A DNA stretch of 64,000 nucleotides from Kineosporia rhizophila. GTDB taxonomy: Bacteria; Actinomycetota; Actinomycetes; Actinomycetales; Kineosporiaceae. Shown in pieces: positions 53,759 through 63,500 of this stretch; within the stretch, counting starts at the first letter, position 1, and each line of letters opens with the position of its first letter. The translations under genes were made by a program, and so were the position numbers. The stretch covers positions 124,001-188,000 of the forward strand of contig NZ_JAJSOH010000008.1 of NCBI RefSeq assembly GCF_021277265.1. Reading direction: 5' to 3'. The notes under the pieces were generated by a model, which worked only from the letters and a program-made list of their open reading frames with translations, did no database searches and was not told the origin of the DNA.

Positions 53759-55468
53759 TCAGCTCCCGGAGCGCTGGTTCAGGTCTTCCAGAATGCTGTC
53801 GAACCGGTCGTTCGTCTCGTCCAGGCAGGCCTTCTCGGCGGTGTCGGTGCTGGCCCGGCTCTGGCACTTCTCCAGGTCCGAGATCACCGGGTAGTAGACC
53901 GCCTGGGTGAGCAGGATCAGCAGGAGCAACCCGGTCACCCCCAGCCCGAACACGGTGAAGACCACGCCGCGGGCGGGCATTCCGGCGCGCCGCATCTCGG
54001 CCAGGCCGATCAGGACCCGGATGCCGACGAACGCCCCGGCCAGCCCGAGCGCGATCCCGGCCAGCCGGAAGGGCAGGGCCAGCGAGGTCACGATCAGCAG
54101 GCCGATCACCATGATGATGAACAGCCGGAGCCGGTCGCGGGTGCGCAGCGCCAGGGCCTTCAGTTCGTCGGGGCTCTTGCGCCTGCGGTCGGGCAGGTTC
54201 CAGCCCTGCTGCCCCGGTCCGCCCGGTCCGCCGGATTGGCCTGGCCCGCCCGGCTGACCGAACTGGCCGTACGGGCCGGGCTGATGGAACTGGCCCGGCT
54301 GGGCGTAGGGGCCGGCCTGGTTGTACGGGCCGGGCTGGCCGAACTGGTTGTAAGGGCCCGGCTGGCCGTACTGGTTGTAGGGACCCGGTTGTCCGTACGG
54401 GCCCGCCGGGCCGAACTGGCTTGCTTCGCCGAACTGGCCCGATTGACCGAACTGGCTTGCCTGGCCGGGCTGCCCGTACTGGCCGAGTTGGCCCGTTTGA
54501 GCGAACTGGTTCGGCTGGCTGAACTGGCCCGTTTGGTCCGTCGGGCCGAAATGGCCCGGCTGGCCGTACGGGGCGGGCTGGGTGTTCGGCGTGGGCTGAC
54601 CGTACTGGCCGGGTGAGCCAGGCTGTCCCTGAGGCGTCGAGTCCTGGGACCAGGCCTCGCCGGGCCCCGGATACTGGCCGTAGGGAGCCTGGCCAGGCAG
54701 CGTCTGGCCGGATGAGGGGTGGTCGTTCTGCGGCTGCCCGGGAGTCGGCTGGCCGTGAGGAGCCTGAGCAGGGGATACCTGTCCGGGGGTGGCCTGGTTG
54801 GCCGGCGGCTGCCCGTAAGTAGCCTGGCTGGGCGGGGTTTGGCCTGCGGTGGTCTCCGTGGCGGTTTGGCTGTCCGAATTCCGCTCCTCGACCGTCTGAC
54901 CCTGGGCCGCCTTCTCACTCACAGTGCTGCCGTCCGCCTCGCCCGGCCCGGTCTGATCAATGCCGACTTCGATCTTGTCCGGCCCTGGCTCCGTGCTCCG
55001 AGCCGGGTGGTCGTGGGTCTCGACCTCGCCACCACGGCCCGCAGCGCCCGTCAGTTCGCCGGTGGCCTTCACCTGGTTGGTCTCAGCCTCGTCGTCCAGG
55101 GGGGCCGGGCTCTCGGCGAGCGGCTCCTCCTGCAGCCAGGCGGCCGGGATCTGGCCGGGGGGCAGGGGCGGCCGGCGGGTGGCGCCGGTCTCGTGGGGCG
55201 GGATCGGGGACGAGCCCCCTTCTTCGGACGTGGCGCGGGGGCGGGGAGGGCTCAGGTCTTCCGGGCCGGAGCCCTGGGGCTCCGAGGCCTCCGTCTCTGA
55301 GCCTTCGGCCTTCGAGTTGGCCGGCTCCGATGGCCGGCCTGGGGCGTGTGGGCTCCCCGCGGGGGCGCCGGCCACCTCGGTGCGGCGGTCGTCGTCCTGC
55401 GGCACCGGGCTCTTCTCCGGTGCGTCGGGCCAGCTGTGGCCAGGCCCAGGGTTGGGGGTGCTCGGCAC
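53759..55468 (-). CDS. Gln/Gly/Pro/Tyr-rich membrane protein
   Basis: 569 residues; no family recognised. Residues 1-200 are acidic and disordered. About 200-400 is a prion-like low-complexity tract with repeats of GQYGQPGQ, SQFGQ and GPYNQ (Phe/Tyr every 5-8 residues). A basic stretch (LPDRRRKSPDELKALALRTR) then leads to three or four helices (LFIIMVIGLLIVTSLALPF, GIALGLAGAFVGIRVLIGL, FTVFGLGVTGLLLLILLTQA) and a short extracytoplasmic tail with two Cys. GTG at 55468 with GAGGAG upstream. Similar N-terminal QGP-rich proteins flank purN/perM in other actinobacteria. Confidence 0.75.
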   Translation of the reverse strand: MPSTPNPGPGHSWPDAPEKSPVPQDDDRRTEVAGAPAGSPHAPGRPSEPANSKAEGSETEASEPQGSGPEDLSPPRPRATSEEGGSSPIPPHETGATRRPPLPPGQIPAAWLQEEPLAESPAPLDDEAETNQVKATGELTGAAGRGGEVETHDHPARSTEPGPDKIEVGIDQTGPGEADGSTVSEKAAQGQTVEERNSDSQTATETTAGQTPPSQATYGQPPANQATPGQVSPAQAPHGQPTPGQPQNDHPSSGQTLPGQAPYGQYPGPGEAWSQDSTPQGQPGSPGQYGQPTPNTQPAPYGQPGHFGPTDQTGQFSQPNQFAQTGQLGQYGQPGQASQFGQSGQFGEASQFGPAGPYGQPGPYNQYGQPGPYNQFGQPGPYNQAGPYAQPGQFHQPGPYGQFGQPGGPGQSGGPGGPGQQGWNLPDRRRKSPDELKALALRTRDRLRLFIIMVIGLLIVTSLALPFRLAGIALGLAGAFVGIRVLIGLAEMRRAGMPARGVVFTVFGLGVTGLLLLILLTQAVYYPVISDLEKCQSRASTDTAEKACLDETNDRFDSILEDLNQRSGS

Positions 55469-55653
55469 GGCTCCTCATCGTTGGCTCGGGGACCGCCGAG
55501 GCGGCCGGTCTTTCGAATGGTCTCAAATGCTGTTGTACCGGCAGTTCGGCCCGGCGCAGGTCTGCTGCGGTCACGGTTGCGGCCACAGTTGCCGGCGGAC
55601 TTCGCCACCTCCGGCGCCCGGATGCCGTCCGGGCCTGGCTATCGTCTCCGTTC

Positions 55654-56310
55654 GTGACCGAGGATCCCCAGGTACCCGCAGCGGCCGCAGACGCCGGAAC
55701 CCAGGGCGGGGCCGCGGCGTTGCCGCGGGTCGCCGTCATCGTGTCCGGCAGCGGCACACTGCTGCAGGCACTTCTGGACAACGCGCAGGGCTACACCATC
55801 AGTTCCGTGCTCTCCGACCGCGCCGACGCGCTCGGCCTGGAGCGGGCCCGCCGGGCCGGGGTGCCCACGGCGGTGGTCGAGGTGAAGGACTTCCCCGACC
55901 GGGCCGCCTGGGACCGGGGCCTGCTGCGCGCGGTCGAGGCGTTCGCGCCCGACCTGATCGTGCTGGCCGGTTTCATGCGGATCGTCGGCGAGCCCCTGCT
56001 GACCAGGTACGGCGGGCGGATCATCAACACCCACCCGGCCCTGCTGCCGGCCTTCCCCGGGGCGCACGGGGTGCGTGACGCGATGGCGCACGGGGTGAAG
56101 GTGACCGGCTGCTCGGTGATCCTGGTCGATGCGGGCACCGACACCGGGCCGATCATCGCCCAGCGGGCCACCGACGTCCTGGACGAGGACACCGAGGAGA
56201 CGCTGCACGAGCGGATCAAGGTGCTGGAGCGGGACCTGCTGGTGGACGTGGTGGAGCGGATGAGCACCAAGGGCTGGAAGGTGGAGGGCCGCAAGGTCCG
56301 CCTCGGCTGA
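55654..56310 (+). CDS. purN: Phosphoribosylglycinamide formyltransferase
   Basis: Transfers formyl from 10-formyl-THF to GAR in purine synthesis. VAVIVSGSGTLLQALLD at the N-terminus, FMRIVGEPLL, and the catalytic INTHPALLPAFPGAHGVRDA with Asn/His, then TGCSVILVDAGTDTGPI. 218 residues from the GTG at 55654, which follows TATCGT (55640-55645) by 8 nt; the frame is open back to 55330 but that part overlaps the divergent gene. 168 bp before purH. Confidence 0.96.
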   Translation: MTEDPQVPAAAADAGTQGGAAALPRVAVIVSGSGTLLQALLDNAQGYTISSVLSDRADALGLERARRAGVPTAVVEVKDFPDRAAWDRGLLRAVEAFAPDLIVLAGFMRIVGEPLLTRYGGRIINTHPALLPAFPGAHGVRDAMAHGVKVTGCSVILVDAGTDTGPIIAQRATDVLDEDTEETLHERIKVLERDLLVDVVERMSTKGWKVEGRKVRLG

Positions 56311-56478
56311 GCCGCCCCAGGGGGCCCCGGCGCGTTCTGCCGGGCGGGGCGATCGGGGAGTGCCCGGAGGCGTCCCCGGTAGCCACCCGGTGGTGTCCCG
56401 GAAACCGTCCCTGGAACCACCGGTACCGGGCCGCAGCCGGTGCAGAACTGTCACCGGTAACGGATATCGTCTGGTGCC

Positions 56479-58110
56479 GTGAGTGAAACCACTGCCACCC
56501 CCGTTCCCGCCGCTGCGGCCTCCCGGCTCCCGATCCGCCGGGCCCTGGTCTCCGTCTACGACAAGACCGGTCTCGAAGAGCTGGCCCGCGGCCTGCACGA
56601 GGCCGGGGTGGCCCTGGTCTCCACCGGTTCCACCGCCGGGCGGATCGCCGCCGCCGGGGTCCCGGTCACCAAGGTCGAAGACCTCACCGGCTTCCCCGAG
56701 TGCCTCGACGGCCGGGTGAAGACCCTGCACCCCAAGGTGCACGCCGGGCTGCTGGCCGACCGCCGCCTCGACTCGCACGTGCAGCAGCTGGGCGAGCTCG
56801 GCGTCGAGCCGTTCGACCTGCTGATCAGCAACCTCTACCCGTTCACGGCCACCGTGGCCTCCGGCGCCACCCCCGACGAGTGCGTCGAGCAGATCGACAT
56901 CGGCGGCCCGAGCATGGTGCGCGGCGCCGCGAAGAACCACCCGTCGGTGGCCGTCGTGGTCGACCCGGCCCGCTACTCCGACGTCCTGGCCGCGGTCGCT
57001 GCCGGCGGCTTCACCCTGGCCGAGCGGCAGCAGCTGGCCGCCGCCGCGTTCCGCCACACCGCCGACTACGACGTGGCGGTCGCCTCCTGGATGGGCAACG
57101 TGCTCGCCCCCGCCGAAGACGGCTCCGGCTTCCCGGTCTGGGCCGGCGCCACCTACGAGCGCGAGACGGTGCTGCGCTACGGCGAGAACCCGCACCAGAA
57201 GGCCGCGCTGTACAAGAGCGGCCGGCCCGGCCTGGCGCACGCCGAGCAGCTGCACGGCAAGGAGATGTCGTACAACAACTACGTCGACACCGACGCCGCC
57301 TGGCGGGCCGCGCACGACCACGGCACCCTGCCCACGGTCGCCGTGATCAAGCACAACAACCCGTGCGGCATCGCGGTCGAGAGCGGGACCGACGGCGTCG
57401 CCGGGGCCCACCTGAAGGCGCACAACTGCGACCCGGTCTCGGCCTACGGCGGCGTGGTGGCCACCAACCAGACGGTCAGCGCGGCGATGGCCGAGCAGCT
57501 GTCCGAGATCTTCACCGAGGTGGTGGCCGCTCCCGACTTCGAGCCCGCCGCGCTCGAGGTGCTCACCCGGAAGAAGAACATCCGGCTGCTGAAGGTGCCG
57601 GCCGAGACGGCGCCCGCGGCGACCGAGACCCGCCCGATCAGCGGCGGTCTGCTGATCCAGAACGTCGACCGGATCGACGCCGGGGCCGGCGACGAGTCAA
57701 CCACCGGTGGCGACGAGCCGTCCAAGTGGCGTCTGGTGGCCGGTGAGCCGGCCGACGAGGCCACCCTGGCCGACCTGGAGTTCGCCTGGCGGGCCATCCG
57801 CGCGGTGAAGTCCAACGCGATCCTGCTGGCCGACGGCGGGGCCAGCGTCGGTATCGGGATGGGCCAGGTCAACCGGGTCGACTCGTGCCGCCTGGCGGTC
57901 GAGCGGGCCGGGGCCGAGCGGGCCAAGGGGGCGGTCGCCGCCTCCGACGCGTTCTTCCCCTTCGCCGACGGGCTGCAGGTGCTGCTCGAGGCCGGGGTCC
58001 GGGCCGTGGTCCAGCCGGGCGGGTCGATCCGTGACGAGGAGGTCATCGCCGCCGCGCAGGCCGCCGGCGTCACGATGTACCTCACCGGCACCCGGCACTT
58101 CGCCCACTGA
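56479..58110 (+). CDS. purH: Bifunctional AICAR transformylase / IMP cyclohydrolase
   Basis: Last two steps to IMP. N-terminal cyclohydrolase ([44 protein letters not shown]) and C-terminal transformylase ([51 protein letters not shown]). 543 residues. The GTG lies 8 nt after TATCGT (56465-56470). The 168-bp leader upstream is rich in CCGGT motifs. Supplies IMP to GuaB encoded earlier in the window. Confidence 0.98.
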   Translation: MSETTATPVPAAAASRLPIRRALVSVYDKTGLEELARGLHEAGVALVSTGSTAGRIAAAGVPVTKVEDLTGFPECLDGRVKTLHPKVHAGLLADRRLDSHVQQLGELGVEPFDLLISNLYPFTATVASGATPDECVEQIDIGGPSMVRGAAKNHPSVAVVVDPARYSDVLAAVAAGGFTLAERQQLAAAAFRHTADYDVAVASWMGNVLAPAEDGSGFPVWAGATYERETVLRYGENPHQKAALYKSGRPGLAHAEQLHGKEMSYNNYVDTDAAWRAAHDHGTLPTVAVIKHNNPCGIAVESGTDGVAGAHLKAHNCDPVSAYGGVVATNQTVSAAMAEQLSEIFTEVVAAPDFEPAALEVLTRKKNIRLLKVPAETAPAATETRPISGGLLIQNVDRIDAGAGDESTTGGDEPSKWRLVAGEPADEATLADLEFAWRAIRAVKSNAILLADGGASVGIGMGQVNRVDSCRLAVERAGAERAKGAVAASDAFFPFADGLQVLLEAGVRAVVQPGGSIRDEEVIAAAQAAGVTMYLTGTRHFAH

Positions 58111-58124
58111 GGGCAGCGGGCACC

Positions 58125-58439
58125 GTGAGCACACCGACCACGAGTCACAGCAGGGGGCTGAGCGGGGTGGAGGGGCCGTCGCTACCGGTTCGCCGGACCG
58201 CGTTCTTCGTCGTGCTGCTGCTGGTCGCGGCCTCGCTGCCGCTGACCCTGCTGATCAACTTCCAGGTCGGCGGGTACGTGCTCGCGCTGGCCGCACTGGT
58301 CGGGGGCACCGCTCGCGCGGTGCTGCCCGACTACCTCTGCCTGGGGCTGCTCGTGCGGTCCCGGCAGCAGGACGTCCTGACCATGTACGTGCTGGGAGTC
58401 GCGGTTGCCCTGTTGGCCTGGAAAGTCCCCGGTGGGTGA
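58125..58439 (+). CDS. DUF3017 membrane protein
   Basis: 104 residues with three hydrophobic helices (TAFFVVLLLVAASLPLTLLI, GGYVLALAALVGGTARAVL, MYVLGVAVALLAWKVPG). Small membrane proteins of family DUF3017 are regularly encoded directly after purH or folD in actinobacteria. GTG start 15 bp after the purH stop, so probably cotranscribed. Function unknown. Confidence 0.85.
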   Translation: MSTPTTSHSRGLSGVEGPSLPVRRTAFFVVLLLVAASLPLTLLINFQVGGYVLALAALVGGTARAVLPDYLCLGLLVRSRQQDVLTMYVLGVAVALLAWKVPGG

Positions 58440-58611
58440 TCCGCCGGAAGGGTCCCAGCGCTTAGGCTGACCTGAGGGTGGGGGCCTCCCGGGGCGAGCA
58501 TGCAACGTCGGCCCGGGGCAGAGCGTTGTGCAAGGTGCGGGCCCTCCTCGGCCCGCAGGAAGCCCTGATGCCTCACCGGTGTCCGGGGGGAACTGACGCG
58601 AAAGGGATCCG

Positions 58612-59880
58612 ATGAGCGAGCCTACGAGCCCCGGCGGTCAGGCTGCTGCCAGCCGCCCGAGCCCCCTGCAGCCCCCTGCTCCGGCTGTGTCCTCGCTCAC
58701 CCTGACCGCGCCGGAGCCACCGCCGGCGATCGCCCAGACCCAGGCGCCGGAGCTGGCCCCGGCCATCGACCCGGCGGCGCTGCCCGGGCTGGACGCCAAG
58801 GTGGACGACTACATCGGCTCGCTGATGTCGGCCGACCCCAAGTCGCCGGAGTTCGCCAGCCGCACCAACGACGTGCGCACGATGGGCGACACCGACATCC
58901 GGGAGGCCGCCGACAGTTCCAACCGGCTGCTCCAGGTGCCGGTGAAGGCGTTGAACGAGGGCGGTCTGGCCAAGGGGTCCAAGGTCGGCGCCACCCTGGT
59001 GGAGCTGCGGCGCACGGTCGAGGAGCTGGACCCCAAGGGGGCCACCGGCACCAAGAAGATCCTCGGGATGATCCCGTTCGGCAACAAGGTGCGCGACTAC
59101 TTCCAGCGCTACCAGAGCGCGCAGGAGCAGCTCAACGCGATCATCCAGGCGCTCTACAACGGCCAGGACGAGCTGCGTCGCGACAACGCCTCGCTGAACC
59201 AGGAGAAGCAGCACCTCTGGACCACGATGGCCCGGCTGAACCAGTACATCTACGTGGCCGAGCGGCTGGACTCGCGCCTGTCGGCGCAGATCGCCGAGTT
59301 CGAGGCCTCCGACCCGCAGCGGGCCAAGGCCCTGCGCGAGGACGTCCTGTTCTACGTCCGGCAGAAGCACCAGGACCTGCTCACCCAGCTGGCCGTGTCG
59401 ATCCAGGGCTACCTGGCGATGGACATCATCATCAAGAACAACCTGGAGCTGATCAAGGGCGTCGACCGGGCCACCACCACCACGGTCTCGGCCCTGCGCA
59501 CCGCGGTGATCGTGGCCCAGGCGCTGTCCAACCAGCAGCTCGTGCTCGACCAGATCACCGCGCTGAACAGCACCACCTCGCGGATGATCGAGAGCACCTC
59601 GGAGATGCTGAAGGACAACTCGGCGCGGATCCAGGCCGGCGCCGCGTCGGCCGCGGTCGGCCTGCCCGAGCTGCAGCGGGCCTTCGCCAACATCTACGCC
59701 ACGATGGACGCGATCGACACGTTCAAGGTGCAGGCGCTGGACACGATGGCGGCCACCATCGGCACGCTGGAGACCGAGACCACCAAGGCCCGCGGCTATC
59801 TCGACCGGGTGCACGCCAACGACCAGCGCACCGCGCAGGCCGAGCGGGGCGGTTCGCTCGACCTCGGCATGGGCCGCTGA
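58612..59880 (+). CDS. Toxic anion resistance protein, TelA family
   Basis: 422 residues. After a Pro-rich N-terminus (to about 55) the TelA domain follows: DDYIGSLMSADPKSPEF, IREAADSSNRLLQVPV, GMIPFGNKVRDYFQRYQSAQEQLNAIIQALYNGQDELRRDN, LREDVLFYVRQKHQDLLTQLAVSIQGYLAMD. Long alpha-helical, coiled-coil-like protein associated with tellurite and membrane stress. ATG with AAAGGGA at good spacing. First gene of a five-gene, closely spaced set leading to glnX/glnH-like genes. Confidence 0.92.
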   Translation: MSEPTSPGGQAAASRPSPLQPPAPAVSSLTLTAPEPPPAIAQTQAPELAPAIDPAALPGLDAKVDDYIGSLMSADPKSPEFASRTNDVRTMGDTDIREAADSSNRLLQVPVKALNEGGLAKGSKVGATLVELRRTVEELDPKGATGTKKILGMIPFGNKVRDYFQRYQSAQEQLNAIIQALYNGQDELRRDNASLNQEKQHLWTTMARLNQYIYVAERLDSRLSAQIAEFEASDPQRAKALREDVLFYVRQKHQDLLTQLAVSIQGYLAMDIIIKNNLELIKGVDRATTTTVSALRTAVIVAQALSNQQLVLDQITALNSTTSRMIESTSEMLKDNSARIQAGAASAAVGLPELQRAFANIYATMDAIDTFKVQALDTMAATIGTLETETTKARGYLDRVHANDQRTAQAERGGSLDLGMGR

Positions 59881-59944
59881 GCAAGCGACGCTGACACGAG
59901 CGGGGAAGCAGAAGAGCTGAAGATGTGCGCAGAACGGGGCCGTC

Positions 59945-60622
59945 GTGTCCTTCGGTGACTGGCTCGGCCGGGTCTTCGGCCGGGAGCCCGAGCCGGAGCA
60001 GCCCCGGCTGGAGCTGCCCAAGGTGAAGACCAGCGCCGAGCTGCTGGACGAGCTGGCCGCCTTCGAGCAGGAGATCGCCGACCGGGTGCCCACGATGGTG
60101 CTGTCCCGGGTGGCCCGGGTGGCCTCGATCGTGCGCGACACGATCCCCCGGCTCGACCAGCTCGGGGCGGGCAGCTACCAGGCGCACACGGTGGTCGCCA
60201 CCGCCACCAGCTACCTGCCCGAGGCGGTCGGCGGCTACCTGCGGCTGCCCCGCTCGTGGGCCGACACCCGGCCGATCGCCAACGGCAAGACGGCCCTGCT
60301 CCTGCTCTGCGACCAGCTCGACCTGCTGGCCTACAAGATGGACCAGATCCTCGACGCGGTGGTCCGGGCCGATGCCGCCGCCCTGATCGCCCACGGTCAG
60401 TTCCTCGCCGAGAAGTTCGGTGCGGGAACCGGTCTGGAGATCGGTCAGATCAACGCGCCACCGCAACCCGGCCAGGCGCCGCCGCCGTTGTCCGGGGTGC
60501 CGCCGCGCACCGCTCCGTCCGCCGACCAGCGCGCACCGAGCATCGAGCTGGAAGACGAGCCCACCGATCCGGGCCGGACCCCGCCGGTACGCCGGCTCGA
60601 ACCACCGACGGGTGCGGCATGA
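59945..60622 (+). CDS. Unknown protein coupled to TelA and AAA ATPase
   Basis: 225 residues, no family recognised. The first 20 residues ([20 protein letters not shown]) resemble short amphipathic membrane-binding starts; about 30-160 is helical ([59 protein letters not shown]); a Pro-rich tail follows. The same type of protein sits beside TelA genes in other actinobacteria. GTG at 59945; its stop overlaps the next ATG (ATGA, 60619-60622). Confidence 0.75.
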   Translation: MSFGDWLGRVFGREPEPEQPRLELPKVKTSAELLDELAAFEQEIADRVPTMVLSRVARVASIVRDTIPRLDQLGAGSYQAHTVVATATSYLPEAVGGYLRLPRSWADTRPIANGKTALLLLCDQLDLLAYKMDQILDAVVRADAAALIAHGQFLAEKFGAGTGLEIGQINAPPQPGQAPPPLSGVPPRTAPSADQRAPSIELEDEPTDPGRTPPVRRLEPPTGAA

Positions 60623-62172
60623 GCGATCGCCACGAACTCCTTCCGGCCCTGGCGAAGCTTGCCGCCACGGGTGTCGCAGCCGGCCTCGACGAGGCCGAGG
60701 TGCGTTCCGAAGGTGCGGCTTTCGCGGCCGCCATCGCCGAGTCGGCCACCGGCGCCGCCCATCAGTGGGCCGCGGCCCAGGGCCGCACCGTGCAGGACTT
60801 CTTCGATGCGGCCAGCAGTGCGCGGCGCTGGCGCAACTCGCCCACGGCACTGCTCACCAGGCTGGCCCAGTCCGGCTCCCCCCAGTCCGAAGACTACGCA
60901 AAGGCCCTCACCGAGGTGGCTTCCGCGGCCTGCTCGCTGGGCGAACCGTCGATGCGGGTGGTAGCCAACGCCTCGGCCGCCTCCGCCGCTCAACTGGCGG
61001 GGGCAAATCTCCGCCCCCTGCCGCCACCCACCGAGCCGGCGCCGCAATCGTCCTATGTTCCAAGCACTCCCGTGATCCCCGCCCTGGCGCCCTTCGGGCC
61101 TCTGTCGGTGCAGGATCTGCCTGGGGGCTGGCGTTTCACCGGTGGTCCAGACCCGGCCCAGTCACAGAACACCGATCCCAACCCGGCCGCGGGCCTGACC
61201 TCCGCCCAACCGCAGCAGGCCTCACCCACGTCCTCAGTCGAAGCTCCGAAAGAACCCGAGCCGCCGGCCAGGTCGCTGGAAGAACTGCTCGCCGAGCTCG
61301 ACGAGCTGATCGGCCTGACCACGGTGAAGAACGAGATCCACCGGCAGGCACAGCTTCTGCGGGTCGAGAAGCTGCGGGCCGAGGCCGGTCTGCGCAGCGT
61401 CACGATCACCCGGCACCTGGTGTTCAACGGCAACCCGGGCACCGGCAAGACCACCGTGGCCCGCCTGGTGGCGGGCATCTACCGTGCCCTCGGGCTGCTC
61501 AGCCAGGGGCACCTGGTCGAGGTCGACCGGTCGGAGCTGGTGGCCGGTTACCTGGGGCAGACCGCCCCGAAGACCGCCGAGGTGGTCAAGAGTGCCCTGG
61601 GCGGAGTGCTGTTCATCGACGAGGCCTACTCGCTCGCCGGTGACGACTACGGCACCGAGGCGATCGACACGCTGGTCAAGGAGATGGAGGACCACCGCGA
61701 CGACCTGGTGGTCATCGTCGCCGGGTACCCGCTGCCGATGGCCGGTTTCATCGCCAGCAACCCGGGCCTGTCCAGCCGGTTCCGCACCACGATCGAGTTC
61801 GACGACTACACCGACGACGAGCTCGAGCAGATCTTCTCGATGCACGCCGGCAACGCCGACTACCTGGTGGGCGAGGCCACGCGCGAACGCTTCCGCGAGC
61901 TGCTGCCCGACGAGCGGCCGACCGGTTTCGGCAACGGGCGCTGGGCCCGCAACGTGCTCGAGGCCGCGATCGGGCACCAGGCCTGGCGGCTGAGAGACGT
62001 CGAGACCCCCACCGTGGAGCAGTTGCGTGAACTGCTGCCGAGCGACCTGGACGGCGAGGACGAAGTAGCCAGCGAGGACGAAGTAGCAAGCAACGAATCC
62101 CCCGAAGCAGACGTCAGCACGGATGTGAGCGCTCCGGACACCGACCCCGCTGGGCAGGAGAGTGCGTCATGA
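60619..62172 (+). CDS. CbxX/EccA-type AAA+ ATPase
   Basis: 517 residues. The N-terminal ~220 residues are a variable helical and Pro-rich region. The AAA+ domain has Walker [19 protein letters not shown], the [20 protein letters not shown] pore/linker loop, Walker [14 protein letters not shown], sensor-1 [11 protein letters not shown] and the arginine finger region [14 protein letters not shown]. This arrangement is that of Rubisco-activase CbxX and type VII secretion EccA. No other type VII genes are visible. The ATG overlaps the upstream stop and its own stop overlaps the next start. Confidence 0.92.
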   Translation: MSDRHELLPALAKLAATGVAAGLDEAEVRSEGAAFAAAIAESATGAAHQWAAAQGRTVQDFFDAASSARRWRNSPTALLTRLAQSGSPQSEDYAKALTEVASAACSLGEPSMRVVANASAASAAQLAGANLRPLPPPTEPAPQSSYVPSTPVIPALAPFGPLSVQDLPGGWRFTGGPDPAQSQNTDPNPAAGLTSAQPQQASPTSSVEAPKEPEPPARSLEELLAELDELIGLTTVKNEIHRQAQLLRVEKLRAEAGLRSVTITRHLVFNGNPGTGKTTVARLVAGIYRALGLLSQGHLVEVDRSELVAGYLGQTAPKTAEVVKSALGGVLFIDEAYSLAGDDYGTEAIDTLVKEMEDHRDDLVVIVAGYPLPMAGFIASNPGLSSRFRTTIEFDDYTDDELEQIFSMHAGNADYLVGEATRERFRELLPDERPTGFGNGRWARNVLEAAIGHQAWRLRDVETPTVEQLRELLPSDLDGEDEVASEDEVASNESPEADVSTDVSAPDTDPAGQESAS

Positions 62173-63500
62173 GTCAGACGGTTGTGCCCGCGCCCGTGTT
62201 CGTCCGGAGTGGTCCCGAGGCGGCGCCACCGCCCAACCGGATCCAGGCGGCCGGGCAGGCACTGCGGGCCTCGTTCGCCGGTAGTCCGGGGCGGCTGCGG
62301 CTGATTGCGCTCGGGGCTGTGTTGTCGGTGGTGATCTCTGCGCTGCTGGGTGGGTGGGCGCTGCAGATGCGTTCGTCGGCGCTGTCCCGGGCCGACGCGT
62401 CTTCCGAGCACCTGCTGCTGCTGCAGAACGTGCAGACCAAGTTGGTAGAGGCCGACGCGGCGGCCACCAACTCCTTCCTCGGCGACGGTCTGGAACCGCA
62501 GGATCAGCGGCTCGCCTACATCCGCGCGCTGAAGGAGGCTTCGCGCGACCTCGCCCTGGCCTCCCGGCACAGTGAGGCTGACGCTAGATCGCTGGGCCAG
62601 GCGAACGCTCTGCTCACCCGGTATGCCGGGTACATCTCCTCTGCACGGGCCAACAACCGGCAGGGCGACGCTGTCGGGGCCAGCTACTTGCAGTCGGCCA
62701 GCGCCCTGCTCCGGGGCGAAACAAGGGGCGACGAAGAGATCAAGGGCATCGACACGCTGCTGAACGAGCGGGCGGTCGCATCCGTCACGGCCCGGGACGA
62801 CGCCTTTTCCCAGTCCGAGAACGCCCGCTGGCTGCTCCTTCTGGCCGGCGTGATCGGCGTCGGAGGTCTTGTCTACGCACAGCTCCTGATCACCCGGCAC
62901 TCGCACCGTTACGTGAACATCCCGGCCGCTGCGTCCACCATCGGACTGGCCGCAGTGCTGGTGGGGGCGACCGTGGTGATGTCCTCGGCGCAGAGCGAGG
63001 CCAGCGACGTGCGCTTCGGCCCGCTCGAACGGGCTATCGAGCTCAGCAATTCACGGGTGGCGGCGTTCGACGCCAAAGCCCAGGAGAGCCTGACCCTGAT
63101 CGACCGGGGCTCGGCCAGCCCGTCCGACGAGGTGTGGAACAACTCCTACACCGACGCTGTCGGCAGTCTCGACGGGCTCGATTACCCAGATGCCAAGGCC
63201 TCCCTCGAACAGTACGGCGAGGCTCACAAGAAGGTGAACGAGCTCGACCTGGGCGGCCAGTGGGACACCGCGGTCGACCAGGCGATCAGTTCGGGTGACG
63301 GCTCGGGCAACGCGTTCTTCGACCGCTACGACGACCAGACCCGGGCCGACCTGGAACAACAGAAGGAAGTAGCTCTGGATCGGCTCGGTACTGCGAACGA
63401 CCCGCTGCTGCCGGTCGCCCTGCTCCTGCTCGTCGTCGGCGCGCTGTGTGCAGCCGGCGCCTGGTGGGGCGTCTCACTCCGACTCGACGAGTACCGGTGA
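62169..63500 (+). CDS. glnX: GlnX-like four-helix-bundle membrane sensor
   Basis: 443 residues. Four transmembrane helices: one at about 45-65 ([21 protein letters not shown]), two in the middle ([20 protein letters not shown] and [18 protein letters not shown]) and one near the end ([21 protein letters not shown]). Each pair encloses an extracytoplasmic helical domain of the four-helix-bundle sensor type. In Mycobacterium GlnX (Rv0412c) lies beside GlnH and PknG and transmits amino-acid status; gene order and topology match here. The ATG overlaps the AAA gene stop (ATGA) and the TGA overlaps the next ATG. Confidence 0.75.
   Translation: MSQTVVPAPVFVRSGPEAAPPPNRIQAAGQALRASFAGSPGRLRLIALGAVLSVVISALLGGWALQMRSSALSRADASSEHLLLLQNVQTKLVEADAAATNSFLGDGLEPQDQRLAYIRALKEASRDLALASRHSEADARSLGQANALLTRYAGYISSARANNRQGDAVGASYLQSASALLRGETRGDEEIKGIDTLLNERAVASVTARDDAFSQSENARWLLLLAGVIGVGGLVYAQLLITRHSHRYVNIPAAASTIGLAAVLVGATVVMSSAQSEASDVRFGPLERAIELSNSRVAAFDAKAQESLTLIDRGSASPSDEVWNNSYTDAVGSLDGLDYPDAKASLEQYGEAHKKVNELDLGGQWDTAVDQAISSGDGSGNAFFDRYDDQTRADLEQQKEVALDRLGTANDPLLPVALLLLVVGALCAAGAWWGVSLRLDEYR

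Noticed and set aside
56311..56478. ZTP (pfl) riboswitch upstream of purH
   Set aside because: The conserved GC-rich pseudoknot core of that class was not recognised; kept only as an open observation.
60256..60618. Upstream extension of the AAA ATPase reading frame
   Set aside because: It overlaps the 225-aa gene fully; the ATG at 60619 in an ATGA overlap is the better start.
60619..62172. Type VII secretion locus suggested by the EccA-like ATPase
   Set aside because: No WXG100, EccB/C/D or mycosin gene is present in the window.
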